A stretch of 64,000 nt of DNA from Miscanthus floridulus (GCF_019320115.1 NC_089582.1:120387856-120451855); one strand, 5' to 3'; counted from the first letter of the stretch, positions 47,040 to 60,000 are shown. Numbers and translations: made by a program. The notes: generated from the letters alone by a model not told the origin.

Positions 47040-48243
47040 CCACTACCCACCTACCTCCTCGAGGAGCTTCTCCCACCGAAAAGGACTAAAGCACGATGAA
47101 TCGCTCGATGCGCGAAGATGTTTGTCATCACTAGTAACAAACTTTACAAGGGAAGTCCATTGGGAGTGTTGATGAAGTGCATCTCGACCAACCAGGGGAA
47201 ATAGCTTCTCCTTGAAGTCCATGCTGGAATTTGTGGACATCACGCAGCCCCAAGATCGTTGGTTGAGAAAGCCTTTCGCTAAGGTTTTTACTAGCCCACT
47301 GCGCTGCGAGATGCAGAGGAGGTGATCTGTAGGTGTGAAGGATGCTAGTTCTATGCTCGATAAACTCACCTGCTGGCATAGGAGCTTCAAACCATCCCCA
47401 TCACCTAGCCATTCATGGTCTAGGGCCTCAACATGGTCAAACCCCTCAAAAAGGCCTCAGGTGGCATCACTCACTCGTGGCGGTGGACAAGTTCACCAAG
47501 TGGATAGAGGCAAAGCCCATCACCAATACCCGCTCAGAAGAGGCGGTCAAGTTCTTCCTCGACATCATCTATCAGTTTGGTGTCCCTAACTGTATCATCA
47601 CCGACCACGGAACAAACTTCATCGGGAAGAAGTTCCTGGACTTCTATGATGGATACGGCATCAGTATCGATTGGGCCTCGGTCGGACACCCATGTACTAA
47701 CGGACAGGTCTAGCGGGCCAATGGCATGGTCCTTCAAGGACTCAAGCCCCACATCTTTGAATGACTCAAAAAGTATAACGAGCGATGGGTTGCAAATGTC
47801 CTAACGATCCTCTGGTGCCAAAGAACAACCCTAAACTGGTCCACGGGGTTCACCCCTTTCTTCCTGGCATACGGAGCCAAAGCAGTGTTGCCATCCGACC
47901 TCGATTATGGTGCCCCAATAGTAAAGGCCTTTGACCGAGACTGAGCCATAGAGGCTCAGCAGTACATGGTTGACCTACTCGAGGAGGCTCATGAGACGAC
48001 CGTCATCCGCTCCGCTCGTTACTAGCAAACTCTCCGTAGGTACCATGAAAGAAAAATCAGGGGAAGGATCCTTGAAGTCGGTGATCTCATACTATGGAGG
48101 ACCCAGTCAACCAAAGATAAACATAAGCTCTCTCCACCATGGGAAGGACCATACGTGGTGGCCGAGGTGATTCGACCAGGCGCCTACTGGCTGAAGGACG
48201 ACAACAGTAATGTTATCATCAACACGCGAAACATCGAATAGTT
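47040..48243 (+). pseudogene. Tat-lineage integrase, decayed
   Basis: Zinc-binding N-part with many stops (ICGHHAAPRSLVEKAF near 47230), then the core: AVDKFTKWIEAKPIT, IITDHGTNF, GHPCTNGQV, and the C-terminal GDLILWRTQ and WEGPYVVAEVIRPGAYWL. The codon for the catalytic Glu of the GQVER motif is TAG at 47711-47713. Other stops include TGA near 47762, TAG near 48022 and TAG at 48239-48241. Confidence 0.88.
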
Positions 48244-48737
48244 ACGTCATTTCTTTCTCTAAATCTCAGTCTTACCATTTATTTCCATTCAATGCTTGCT
48301 CCTATAGCGCCCTAGCCTGAGCACTCTCAGCCTAGGTCACTCAAGGGCTCCACGAGGTTGCGATACCACCCCTTTTTTACTATCATTTTTTATTAGTAAC
48401 ACTTTTCACCCAAACAAAAGGGCATCGCCCAAATGAAAGGGCATCCCATTCCTTTGATTACCGTATGTAACTTGCTCTTTAGCCTCCTGACCAATCACAC
48501 CCCACCATGACCTATGGTTATGAGCAGTTGAGCCTCGTGGGCCATGCTCGGGTTCTTAAGGTTGCAGCCTACAGGTCAACGAGCAGGTGTGAAAAAGAAA
48601 GGACAAAAAACAAAGCTATGCAAGGATAAAAATAAGGGTGGACAGGACAAGCATCCCCTCATAAGTTATTTCATCACAAAATGAACTTAAAATATTCATG
48701 AATGTAAAATTGTTCACACGGGGGCTCCCCCATGAAT
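48244..48737. other. Non-coding spacer downstream of Tat pol
   Basis: Contains AAAGGGCATC(G/C)C words repeated near 48417 and 48437. No gene seen. Confidence 0.5.
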
Positions 48738-51700
48738 TCAACTTCTACATAAACTAACTATTTCTACTCTAACTCTATTGTGGCCCCCGGCAGTGTTGGT
48801 TGACGATGCGGTTGGCAAGGATGGAGGCGGCTCGGTTAAGGTTAGGACGATGATGCTCGGCTCGCTGTGGTTGGGGTGATGTTCGGCTCGGTTGGGGGCG
48901 GGATGATGCTTGGCTCTGACCCGGCCTCCGCTACCTCCGTAGGCCGGACGACGTCTTCCCGGCACACATCTGCGGCCACGGTCGAATGGTGAGCCTCCAT
49001 CACCCACTACGTGGTGACCTACTCAGCGACCACCTATGTGTGTGGCACCAAACTTTCCCCCAGTGCATGGATCTTATCTGTGTTCCACCCATCGGCATAT
49101 CCTCTATAGATGGCCACGAAGTCTAGATCAGGGTAGTGGGTCACCACCGAGGTTAGCACCCCCGACGTCTCATAGAACATGCCATCGGAGATGAGCACCT
49201 GAACTTCATTTAGGACCTCCGCCAGCTAGACGGCGGGTGTACTGGTGCTTGGACCTAAACTGAACACCTTGGAGACCACCACCTATGCAATGTTGTGAAG
49301 CTGATCAAGCTCTTCCTCGAGAGCACATCACTCCACAAGGGACTAGGCTAGCGCCTCTGCACTCCAACCGACTGCTGCTTTGGCCGTCTCCACCTCTTGC
49401 TCTAGAGAGCCAATCTTTCCACCCAGTTCTAGAAATGGACGACAAATTTAGGAGCAAGGAAAAAAATTCAAGGCATCAACCGATGGTAGAACATGTATGT
49501 ATAGAGGTGGGTGCTTTCGAGAATGGAAAGCCCTTCCTTTTGACTGGTCACCCTCTCGAGCAGCGGAGTGTTCAACTCCTCTGCCTCGAGCATATGCCCC
49601 CTAAGCGTGATGACCTCTCGCTCAGTGTCTGAGCAGGCCTTCTGCTCCGCTTCCAGAGCCTCCAAGGACTTCCTCAACGCCACCTCGGTCTCCACCAAGT
49701 GGGCCTTTGCCATGTTGAGTTTCTACTCAGCAACAGTAGCCCGCTTGACCACATGCAGCTCTGCTGCCCGTGCTCCCATCACCTCAGTGGCCTAGTCTTG
49801 GGACTTATGGTGGGTGGACTCCAGCCCGTGCCTCAGCTTGTCAATCCACCACAACACCACTACTTCTTGCTCCATCTAATTGTGCTCCTCCTGGAGAAAC
49901 TGGGACTTGCGGATCAACATCATCTCTAGGTCCTGCGAGACAATAAACAGGTGTGCTAAGACAACCGTTTAAATGCTAAGGAATGAAAGACAACACCAGG
50001 AACATAGAAAACTTACCTCTGCAATGCATGGCAGGTCAATAGTCATGGCCTAATCGATGAGCTCAACCCTATCCAAGGCCTCCTTGAGCTTTGCCTTGGT
50101 AAGGGTGAGATCGGACTCCATCGACAGTCCTCTATCCTTGAGCAGGTGTCAAAGCTTCACCTCCTCCTCATCATGAAGGACAAACCGGGCCTTTCCTAGC
50201 TCGCCAGGGCAAGGCCACACTAGCTTACAAGTCACCCCTGACCTACCGGAAGATCCAACCATCATAGTATCAAGTGATGACTGGATCATCACCAACTCCT
50301 AGGATGGCAGGATGGCTAGCGGCTCCACCCTGGTGTCTTCCTCGCCATTGAAGGGGATGTCCACCACCAGGACTCCACGGCTCACCAGTGGCTGCTCTAC
50401 CTCTGACCTAGCCATGGCCCCTCTGGCTTCCTCCAGCTCTGACCAGGAGGGCGAACCATGCGCCCCTCCACCGGGCAAGATGGGGAGCCCAATTTCCATC
50501 CCCTCCTCCTCCACAACTAGCGAGGGAGGGACTACAAGAGTCACCTCTAACCGCGCCTCCGCTATCACCATGAGGATCACTACCATCACCGCCGCTGCTG
50601 TGCTCATGACCAATCAGGAAGACGCAACCCCCATTAAGGAAGGTCACGTCACCACCAGCCTGCTTCCCCCTCCGCTCATCGCAACCCACCATAGGCTAGG
50701 TCTCCACTCTTCTCACATGAGAGGTGAGGAGATCCCCAGGCCTACCGGCTCCTGGCCGCTGCAAAAAAGGGCACAAGCATAGGTTAGTCTCACTCAAAAA
50801 CTCAATTATGAGAACAAAGGGAAGCATGAATACATACCTAGATGAAAGTGGTAGAACCTTGAAGCCCCAACTGCCTGACAACAAGCCAACCAGACAAGGA
50901 TCGCTCGAGGGTCGTGACCCACGCCCCTTAGATAAACCGAGGGTGGGGGTGACCTGGCCGGTCCCCATTCGGCCCGTGAACAGCCATGGCCCTAGCTCAT
51001 GGTGAAACCACTAGAGCAACTAGCGCACACGCGTTGACCCCGAAGACACAGGGGAATGATCATGTCCCCTCAACCGACTAGCATGCTCCGCCACACTCGG
51101 GGCAAGGGGCCGCGAAGCCGATGATGCATCCAAAGGGTGCAACGACCGTGCCCGCTTCACCTCCCATTCACAGGCAGCATCCTCACCGATGGCATGTTTC
51201 CTTGACTCAGGAGCATCACCGCATGTCTCTGTACCATGCCCACCATTGACATGCGTAGCCATAGGTGCACAATGCTCCACCAAGGTCATGGCAGCACCCT
51301 CATCTCCCTTGTACTCTAAGGAACCTGCATTGTCACCCGACTCCATGGGGTCCTTTGACTCGAGCTCCTCCTCCACTTCATCCCGGTGCTCATTGTCGTG
51401 GAGCCGTCGATTGATCTCCTTCTCCTTCTCAAACCTCCTCCGAACCTTCATGGTTTTCTTATTCTTCTTAGCAAGCATAGCCTCCCTCTAGGTGGCTTGT
51501 CGAGCCATGCCTTCTGCCCCTCTTGGAAGATGCGGCCGGGATTTATACCCCGCAAGCCCTTGTGAAATAGGTGGCTTAAAATCAATCTAAAGATCAAAAC
51601 AGAAAGGAAAAAGGTCATGGGAAAGGAGTATACCAGATCGGACAACTTCACGGCATGGAGAGGTTTAGACATCCCTTTGAGGGACTCATCATCCCCCAAC

Positions 51701-52493
51701 TACAGCACCCAATCAAGATAACACTAGACCTCATCCCTTGACAACTCCGACGACGCACGGTCAGGATCCATTAGGCCAGAGTATTCCCACATCGGTCACG
51801 TTCTCTCCGCAAATGGGGTGACCTGACAATGGAAGAAGGTATAGAAGACCCACAACCCATCAAGGCCATGCCGCACAAGCCTCCGAAGCTCCGTCTCGAT
51901 GATCTATAGCTTGTTCTACCGACGGGCAGGACCCCACGACCAGCTTCCCTCCTCTTCGGCCTCTCCCCGGTGAACGTCAAGAATGGCACCTCCTCCAGGT
52001 TCGTGATGTAGAACCACGCGCCATGTCATCCCTAGTTGGAGTCACTGGGGGAGTAAGCTGGGTAGGGGACCAATGGCTTAGGCCACTTCTGCAGGGCAAA
52101 CCCACCAACCAAAGCGATTCTGGGTGGTTTCCCATCAGACAGGGCCCGCCCGCTGAAGATCTACCAGAAGAGGTCCATGTGCGGCTCCATCCTGTGGAAG
52201 GCCTCACAAATAGTGACGAAGCTAGTGATGTGCAGCACCCTAGTCAGGTTGTGGTACGACAACTCTAGGCCCCACTCATTGAGGAGCCCATGTAGGAACC
52301 AGTGCGCGGGGTACCCGAGCCTATGCTTGTGGAAGGCAAGGAAGGAGATGACCTCATTGGCCCAAACTTGCAAAACAACCTCTCTTAGTGCGGGAGCCCT
52401 TCAATACACCACTTCCTTTGATGGGAGCAGCCCCTTCTAGGCTAAGGTGGCCAGCACCTCCTCATCCATGTTGGAAGGCCTCCAGTTCGACAT
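48738..52493 (-). pseudogene. Antisense ORF of the Tat element (gypsy-type transposon domain)
   Basis: A long protein, antisense to gag-pol, between pol and the 3' LTR. It starts MSNWRPSNMDEE at 52493. WANEVISFLAFHKHRLG, FLHGLLNEWGLEL and HITSFVTICEAFHR belong to the family known as putative gypsy-type transposon (PF04195). Then an Arg/Lys/Glu-rich part (KEKEINRRLHD near 51410) and a coiled coil near 49700-49500 (VALRKSLEALEAEQKA). It is broken by frameshifts and stops, the first a TAG and a TGA near 52438 and 52405. Antisense frames of this kind are known in grass Tat elements such as Grande; the function is unknown. Confidence 0.7.
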
Positions 52494-52664
52494 CACGCCA
52501 TGGATCTATGAGCAGATCTATAAGTTTTTCCTCTCCCTCGCTCTGCTCTCCTCTCTCCTAGAAACCCCCATAGCACACAAAGATGCTTAGCAAGAAGAAG
52601 GAAGAGGAAGCAGTGTTGGTGAAGGAAAGGTGAAGAGATGGGAGAAAAAATCCTCTCCTCCTCG

Positions 52665-52673
52665 TATTTAAAT
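52665..52673 (-). promoter_or_regulatory. TATA-like box for the antisense ORF
   Basis: ATTTAAATA on the minus strand, about 170 bases before the antisense ATG at 52493, followed by a CTCC-rich leader. Suggests that the antisense gene has its own promoter; not proven. Confidence 0.4.
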
Positions 52674-52936
52674 GCGAAAGAACATGTGGCGGGATGTGGC
52701 CTAGCTGACGGGATGCGCCTGCCCGATGGAACATTGCTTGGCTGGCGGGATGTGGCCTGGGTGGGGCCCACCACTACCACAACCTAGGCGTAGGAAATGA
52801 GGCACAATCGCACACAAACGACCCTTCGCTTTCCTAGGAAAGGTTCGGAGGGGCCCACCAGCGAAATCTCCATTAAGGAGAAGCCAACCAGTCACCCAAG
52901 TTGATCGAACGGCTACCAAGAAATGGGTAAGGAGCT

Positions 52937-53590
52937 ATGGGATGCCCAATGCAGGTTATGCCGACTTCGTCACGAACGATGGACTCAGATTCCACTCAGA
53001 CATATCTGATAGGAGCTCCCCAAACCCGTCACTCTAACCATCGAGGTAACTTTACCAACCCTCATTTTACCTTTTCAGTGCATGAGCATTCATTCATCCA
53101 TTCTCATGCATGCATTCATACATTCATCTCATACATCCAAGCATTGCATATGCAATTGTTGCATCACAATGCTTTGTGTCGTGTCACAAAGCGGTCATCA
53201 TCTCATTCGATATGAGCGGCGACCGACTAAGGTTCGAAGGCTGGCCCACAAAGGGCTCGAGGCCGCCTCGTGTCAAATAGAGCCAGGGGAGAAAACATAG
53301 ATGATCCCCAGCGGCCCTCGCCTAATCCACTCAGAAGCGGACAGGGTCATCTCGACCTTCTCGTTCGATCCTGGCCTCGAGCCATGCCCACAAAATATCC
53401 ATCGAGGGGAGGCCAGCGGGCCACCTGAGTTGGTCTTCGGAATGGCTTGGGAATCTATCAAGAGGCAGGTTATGGAGCAGTGGAATGCCACATGAGGGTT
53501 ATGCTGACCCCATTATGAACAACGGACCCAGATTCCACTCGGACATGCCTGTTAGTGAGCTCACTGAGCGCGTCACTCGAGCCATTGAGG
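52937..53590. repeat. Duplicated module in the Tat 3' region
   Basis: A block of about 100 bases with GGTTATGC(C/T)GAC, ACTCAGATTCCACTC-like and GAGCTC words occurs at 52937-53046 and 53484-53590, spaced 547 bp. A third related copy lies inside the 24068 LTR at 24522-24615. Confidence 0.65.
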
Positions 53591-53860
53591 CAAGCGATGT
53601 TAGCTCAACTCCTCTAGTTGTTGAAACCAAGGACAGGGTGACGCATGAAACTCGACCGACCCTAATTGGCCCCTAGTGGCTCAGGGGCTCAGGCCGCTAG
53701 ATCCTGACTCAGGAACCCAACTGACCGCATAGGTTGCGGTCGGAACGAACACAGGCAAACACCTTGACCAGAAGAGACATAAGAGTCCATAGCCCCAAAA
53801 AAGACTACCAAGGTGCTCAGCCTTCGACCAACTCCCTAGTCGGCTATAGGCTCAGGGGCT

Positions 53861-53889
53861 GCACCCACCGGGTGCGCTCGCGCGCACCA
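53861..53889. repeat. GC-rich palindromic motif of the Tat 3' region
   Basis: GCACCCACCGGGTGCGCTCG followed by CGCGCACC. The same motif occurs at 23889-23917, 23981-24011 and, inverted, 23807-23839. Confidence 0.6.
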
Positions 53890-53912
53890 GATGGAAAATG
53901 GATTACAAGTGA

Positions 53913-54034
53913 GTCTCCTCCTCAGGAGCTAGGCGCCTATGTCTGCATGGTGTGCCTCCACACCCTTCACCAGTCCCCTCCTCAGGGGTTGGGTGTAAAT
54001 ATCCCTCTGGCGTGCCTCCGCGACCTTCACTGGT
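53913..54034. repeat. 60-bp minisatellite, left part
   Basis: Units of 60 bp start at 53913 and 53973 (GTC(T/C)CCTCCTCAGG(A/G)G). The array resumes after the solo LTR at 56413-56510 with two more units (GGTCCTCCCCATGGAGGC, AGTCCTCCACATAGAGGC), so it was split by that insertion. Confidence 0.8.
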
Positions 54035-56412
54035 TGAAAGGTCCTTGTTTGGTTTTGGTAATTGAGTGACAACCTAGGTGGACTAATTGTGTTTATGTGA
54101 GATACACAGGTGATTAGTCCATAGGTACATGTGTGTGAGCAACATATGCCATGAAGGTGAAAATGGCTTGGAGATGTTGCAAAGCTCACACATGTGATGA
54201 TGAAGGAGCTTATTGCACATGAGACATGACATTGAGTCATGTGATCAAGGTGGAGAAGATCAAGATAAGACTTGGCTTGATGGACCGGTTGCAAGCGTGA
54301 AGGGCAAGTCGAAGGCTTTGGAGTGATGGACCGCGTGGCGGTGAAGCTTGAGCAAGACTTGGCACCGATGGACGATGGCAACGGTGAAGAGCAAGTAGAG
54401 TCAAGATTGATGAACCAATATGATCATGTGATGATATGAAGTGGATCATATCATTGTTGATCGTGTTGGTGCATGTGTTGCATCGACATTGAAGGAGATG
54501 GAATGGAATGCGCAAGGCAAAGGTATAACCTAGGGCATTTCATTTCACCGGTCATAGGTGTGTAGAGAAGTTTATGACCAGGTTTAGGATAGATGGCCGT
54601 ACTATCAGGAGGGGCGAACTTGTTTGTATATCGATCATCTAGTGCCACTCGAGTGATCTAACTTTGCATTATCGCTAGGATCGAGTGGCATGGCAAGTTG
54701 AGTGGCTAACATTCTTTGGGAAATGATTGTGAAAATGCTAACACACTTACACATGGTGGTGTACACTTGGTGGTGTTGGCATATTTACAAAGGAGGTGGT
54801 GTTTGCAGGGTTGAGATGGGTTTGGTGTACACTTCGACGCTTTCGGGAAAATGGAATGCCTATTTTCTATTGCGCCGGATGCAAATTCTTGGTGGTTAGC
54901 ACATTGGAGCAAGGGTGAAGAAGTTAGAAGTGAAAACGAGTTGATCGCGAAGATGCTGGCATCGGTCAACTGACCGAATGCTGGATCTGAAAGCACCGGA
55001 CGCTGGCAGGCTGCGTCTGGTCAGGCTGACGTACGGTGACGCAGAAGTTGGAGTGTGATCGGACGCTGGCTGTGTCCAATCAGGTGTGACCGGACACGTC
55101 TGGTCAAGGTCGGAACCTTACTAGAAACGACCGGATGCTAGGGGTTTAGCGTCTGGTCAGTTGAAGCTGCTGTGTCCGGTCAGGTCAAGTGACCATTGGG
55201 ATCGGGACACGTGGCCGTCTGCGAGCGACCGGATGCTGAGGTCCAGCGTCCGGTCAACACGACCGAAGCGTCCGGTCGGCCCGACCGTTGCCCAGTGAAG
55301 GGGTAACGGCTAGTTTAGCCCTCGGGGCTATAAATAGAAGTGGCCTTCAGCCATGGCTAGTGTGGAGCACCTTGGGGGACTTTGTGTCCATGCTTGAGAG
55401 TGCTTAGGAGCCCTCCATCTCACACATACTTGATAGCGATCATCCGATTGTGTGAGTGAGCGATTCTAGTGCGATTGCATCGTGAGGTTGCATCGAGTGG
55501 CACTAGGTGATCGAGTTGTAAGCCAGTGGTGCTTGTTACTCTTAGAGGTTGCCACCTCCTAGATGGCTTGGTGGTGGTCTCCGTCGAAGCGCGCAAGAAG
55601 CTTGTGCGGCGCTCTGGAGAAGTGCTTATGAGGGGCATTGTGCTCGCCCCACGGGAGCCGTGAAGAGCAACTCTAGTAAAGCGTGTCATTGAGCTACCCT
55701 CACTCAAGGGGTAGGTTCTTGTGGCGCCCGACGTGCGGGCTTAGCGGGTGATGCTAATTAGCCGCCAAACCACTAAGTGAGCGGTCGACACAACGGGGAC
55801 TAGCGTGTTGGTAAACATGTGAACCTCGGGAGAAAAATCATCGTGTCAATCTTGTTCTTCCCGTTGGTTTGCATCCCCATTACACAAGCTTGCCATTACT
55901 TTTATACATATTAAGCTTGTGTAGTTGCTCTTGTAATTAGATAGCTTGTGTAGCTTGCTAATTACCTTCTTGCTTGTGTAGCATAGAAGTAGCTCCATTG
56001 CGTGGCTAATTTGGTTTTAGTAACCTTGTTAGTCACATTGCTTAGTTTGTATAGCTAAGTATTTGCGCTCTCTAATTAGGCATTGGTTGCCTTGTTATTG
56101 AGCATTGCTAGTGAGCTTAGTTAGCTTTGTGCTTTTGCTTACTAGCATGTGTAGGAGCTCTCTTGTTGCTTAAAGTACTAGTGGCATAGGTTTATGTAAC
56201 CTTGCTCCTAGAATTGTTTAGGAGAGCTCTAATTAGCCCGTCACCTTTGTTGCATAATTGTTATCTTTATAAGGTGCTAGTGAACATATATAGTGGGGTA
56301 TAGTCTTGGCTAGACCGATAGTTTTAATTCCGCATTTGTATCGGTTAGCCGATGCGATTATGTTTTAGAAAAGACTATTCACCCCCCCTCTAGTCACCAT
56401 CTCGACCCTTCA
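54035..56412 (+). mobile_element. Solo LTR, 2378 bp, target duplication CTGGT/CCGGT
   Basis: Starts TGAAAGGTCCTTGTTTGG and ends CATCTCGACCCTTCA. Flanks are CTGGT (54030-54034) and CCGGT (56413-56417), one mismatch. Same family as 31358-33167, with the GACCGGACGC words and the AACTCTAGTAAAG/GAGCTACC block. TATAAATA at 55329-55336. No coding region. Confidence 0.82.
55329..55336 (+). promoter_or_regulatory. TATA box of the 54035 solo LTR
   Basis: TATAAATA in CGGGGCTATAAATAGAAG. Confidence 0.55.
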
Positions 56413-56510
56413 CCGGTCCTCCCCATGGAGGCTGGGCACCCGTATCCACTCTGTGCACCTCCGCGGCCTTTGCCAGTCCTCCACATAGAGGCTGGGCGTA
56501 TAAATCCTAC

Positions 56511-56934
56511 TCGGTTACCCTACACAGTACAACAAACCAAGGGGGAAAACACCAAAGTTCCAATAACAACCCACCTCCACGACACAATGGGCACAGGAAA
56601 TATAAAGCAAATACAAGCTTTCATTAAGCAAAAGACACAAGCCCCAGGCTTTTACAATAACACGCAAAGCGTGTGTGAATAGCCCCAAGACTGCTCTGCC
56701 CCTTGGGGAATGAAGCGGAACAAGGGAGCCAAGATCCTTGTTCTCCCGCTATAATGCTCTCCTCCCTCTCTTCGTCCTCTAATCCAGAATCCAGGACAGG
56801 GGCCCGTTCGAGACGTACGATGCTCTCTCCGTACGAGAGATCTTTCAGCATCGTACTCCCGTGCGCCCTCAAAAGCAGCAACTCAGCAGCCCCTTCACGG
56901 CTTCACAGATGCTCCAAAGGGGCTTGAGGGCTTC
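56511..56934 (+). other. Tat 3' untranslated tail and polypurine tract
   Basis: Non-coding DNA ending with the purine-rich AAAGGGGCTTGAGGGCTTC (56916-56934), directly before the 3' LTR; comparable GGGGGCTTC precedes the LTR at 24068. Confidence 0.6.
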
Positions 56935-57054
56935 TGTCGGGTTCATAAACCTGGGGTCCCCAATGGACCTGCTTCCCTGCAATACTTAGCTCAGCAAGCG
57001 GCGCAGTGACAGCATGCGTCTAGGCCAACCTAGATCCACAAGGGCGAGACCATG
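56935..57054 (+). mobile_element. 3' LTR of the Tat element, first 120 bp
   Basis: TGTCGGGTTCATAAACCTGG and the following bases align to the 5' LTR at 26048 up to GAGACCATG, where the 57055 element is inserted. The rest lies beyond the window. Confidence 0.8.
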
Positions 57055-60000
57055 TGTAACACCCCGGGTGTTTAAATACTAAAACGGCCATGTCATCATA
57101 TGTATTGCAAGGCAATTGGTCATATTAAACACTTTGTATGCATTCACTAAAATAAGTTTACATTTATGTTATAAGCATTGCTTGGTATTGTTTGAATCAA
57201 GTTTGAAATCTTTGTATTGATTTGAAACTCCGAAAACCTTGATTTTCAATATTTAAATCCTACCCTGAAAACACGTTTCAAAATCTATGCATATTTTGGG
57301 GTTGAGTCCAAAAGCAAAAGTGTAGAGCTTGATAAGTTAAGCAAAGTTTGTTTTTGGACTTTTTCAAGTTGTGTAGTAAAATTTGAAGTTATTCAAAAAG
57401 GCAAAATTCCTTAAATATCCCCGCTTTGGATTCAAAAGTTCATTTCAAAATGTAGGCCGAATTTGGGTAAGGTTTCTAAATAAAAGTTGTAGAACTTTTG
57501 ATTTTGAACAACTTTTGTTTTTGGAGATTTTTGAGTTGTTATGAAAATTTGGGAGTAATTTGTGAAATTTGGCGAATGGCAAATCTGTAATTTTTGTGAA
57601 CAGTGTCCACCGCCGAAGCTACATTGCCGGCGTTTCCTTCTTCAGCGTTCCAGGCGCGGTTGTGGCCGTTTTGGCATTGTGCTAGCGCGATGAAGGCCAC
57701 AGCGCAGCTTCCTTGAGCTTCTTGGCCCCCTTTATAGCCTGAGCCGCTGTCGTCTTTGCCCTTTCTTCTTGCTCTGTTTTCCCGTCACCTTGCTCATCTC
57801 CGGTGAGCCCGCGCGCATCATTGTTGTGCTCCACCATCGCTAATAAGCTAGTTCTAGCTTCGCTTACTCCATGCGCATCTAGCCGACCCACCAATTCGGC
57901 TTGTCTTTGTCGGGAACTCGAGTTGCATCGTCTTCTTCCTCGTGGTCGATAACTCCTCCGCCGAGCATGATTCGCCGCGGCCAGAGCTCCGCGGTGCATC
58001 TCCGTCCCTGGTTTTGGTTGATTCCATTTCGTTTCGATGCTGTGGTACTTAATCTATAGTTGGTTGCTCGTTTTGACCACTACAATCGCCGGTTCTTCCT
58101 CACCGACGATCTTTGCTCCGCCGTGATCACCGTGATCGTCGTCACGCCTCTTCGTTGCTTCTCTGACCTCGCTCCTTGCTTTAACGCATTCGGGGTGAGC
58201 CACTAGTGCTTTCTAGATCCCTTGTTTGAGCTCTACCGGTTGCACGCCGCCGGCGTAGCGCTGCCATGCCACCACGTCCGCCATGGCCGATGACGAGCTA
58301 GTATAGGGCCGTAATTAGTGCTGATAGGGACGTCAATCAATGCGCCTAGTCTTGGTGATCATTTTGATACTTTAGCCGTCGCCGTTAGACTCACCATCGA
58401 CGAGTTTACGTCGGTTAGCACCGTCGCCGTCGTGGTCAAACGCGCGAGGTTAGGGATGACAGGTGGGGTCAGGTTGTCAGTGACTGCGTAGTTCAAAAAT
58501 GGATTTTTATATTTTTCAGCAATGAATGAATAGTATCTGTTTTTGTTATTTTTGTATAGATTTATTTAGAGCTCCAAAAATTATGAAAATTTTTGTGTAA
58601 CCTCTAGGTGATGTATATTATTTAAGAAAAATATGAAATATTGTTTTTCAGCAATTTTTGAATGTGATAAAAATTGCTCAATTTATTAATAAATGGATTT
58701 CCATGATTTTTCTAGGCTTAATTAATTGTCCAAAAATTATGAAATTTGTTTTGCCACTTACTTATTATGTAATGAACATTTACAAAAATTTTGAGCTCAA
58801 TTAGAATAAGTTGATTTATTTCATAATTTTGAATTAAATAATTAATTCATAAAAGCAAATAGTAACCTTTAATGAATTAGGTTTTGTTTGAATTTTTGAT
58901 TGAGTGATGTCCTTGGGTCATTAGTTGATAACGATCCTTGGCGATTGATGTATGTGTTAGGAAAAAGATTTAGTTGTTTAACTTGCAACTGTACCGCGAA
59001 TGAAAGTTGTATTCAAATTGTTAATTTTTGCATCCATCATCGAGCATCATGTTTCGTATTCCGCATCGTGTTAAACATGGCATTGTTATTACGTGTAGTG
59101 AACAAAGGTGAACACGTGGTAGTTAATCAAGTTGTTGAGGAGATTAATCCATCTATTGAGGTCGGATCGAATACTTGTGAAACGTCGTAGGAACCGAACT
59201 TTTCCGTCAACGAAGGCAAGCCCCGGATGCATACAACCCTACCTTGTATTTTACAAATTGATTTCGCTTTTGCTTCTTTTTACTGCATTAAGTGATTAGG
59301 AGTCAAGTACAAGTCAAATTGGTACATTACCAACCTTGTTATTCCATATTTACCATATTACTAGTTTTAAATTCGTATATGCCTAGTTTTGCTTAGCTAT
59401 GCTTAGAACGATGAAAGTCGGGTGATTACCTGCCACCTGCAAGTTTTAAATGGAACCTTGGTTACTTATGTTATCATGTGATATGAGAATGTGGAGTAAT
59501 AAATCTAGATCGGGTGGACTCGATGTGTGTGAGCCACAAGACATGGAGGTCTTGTGAGCGGGTTCTTTTCGTCTGTGTCGATTAAGGCACGTCTGTTGTT
59601 GAATTGCATGAGGTGAGAATTTATAGTACTAACCACATACTCTAGTAAGCCTTTACTTGGCTATTCTATTATGAGAATGGCTACTCGCGCACTAGGAGTG
59701 GAGAGATGATAGGAATAGCGTGTACCCATGTGGCAATGGGCTGGATTAGTGGAGTACTGTATTCTCGGGTGGCATGGACCTGTTCTTGTTTTAGAGGATC
59801 TGAGTGCAGATTGGTATATGTAGGTCGGGGACCTGCATATGTCGTGTGGTCTGGAATTCCTAGCTGGGTTTAATCAGTTCGAATCGTCGTTGCTCCTCGG
59901 TTATGGAGACTCAACTCACTGTTCATCATCGTAGTATTAATAACTGGAACTTGAGAAAGGTTTGTGAAAGAGATTGATATGAAGTTCATGATCTCATTAC

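Noticed and set aside
58900..59190. 96-codon open frame
   Set aside because: It lies inside the 57055 LTR, has no recognised domain and no counterpart was noted in the sister LTR.
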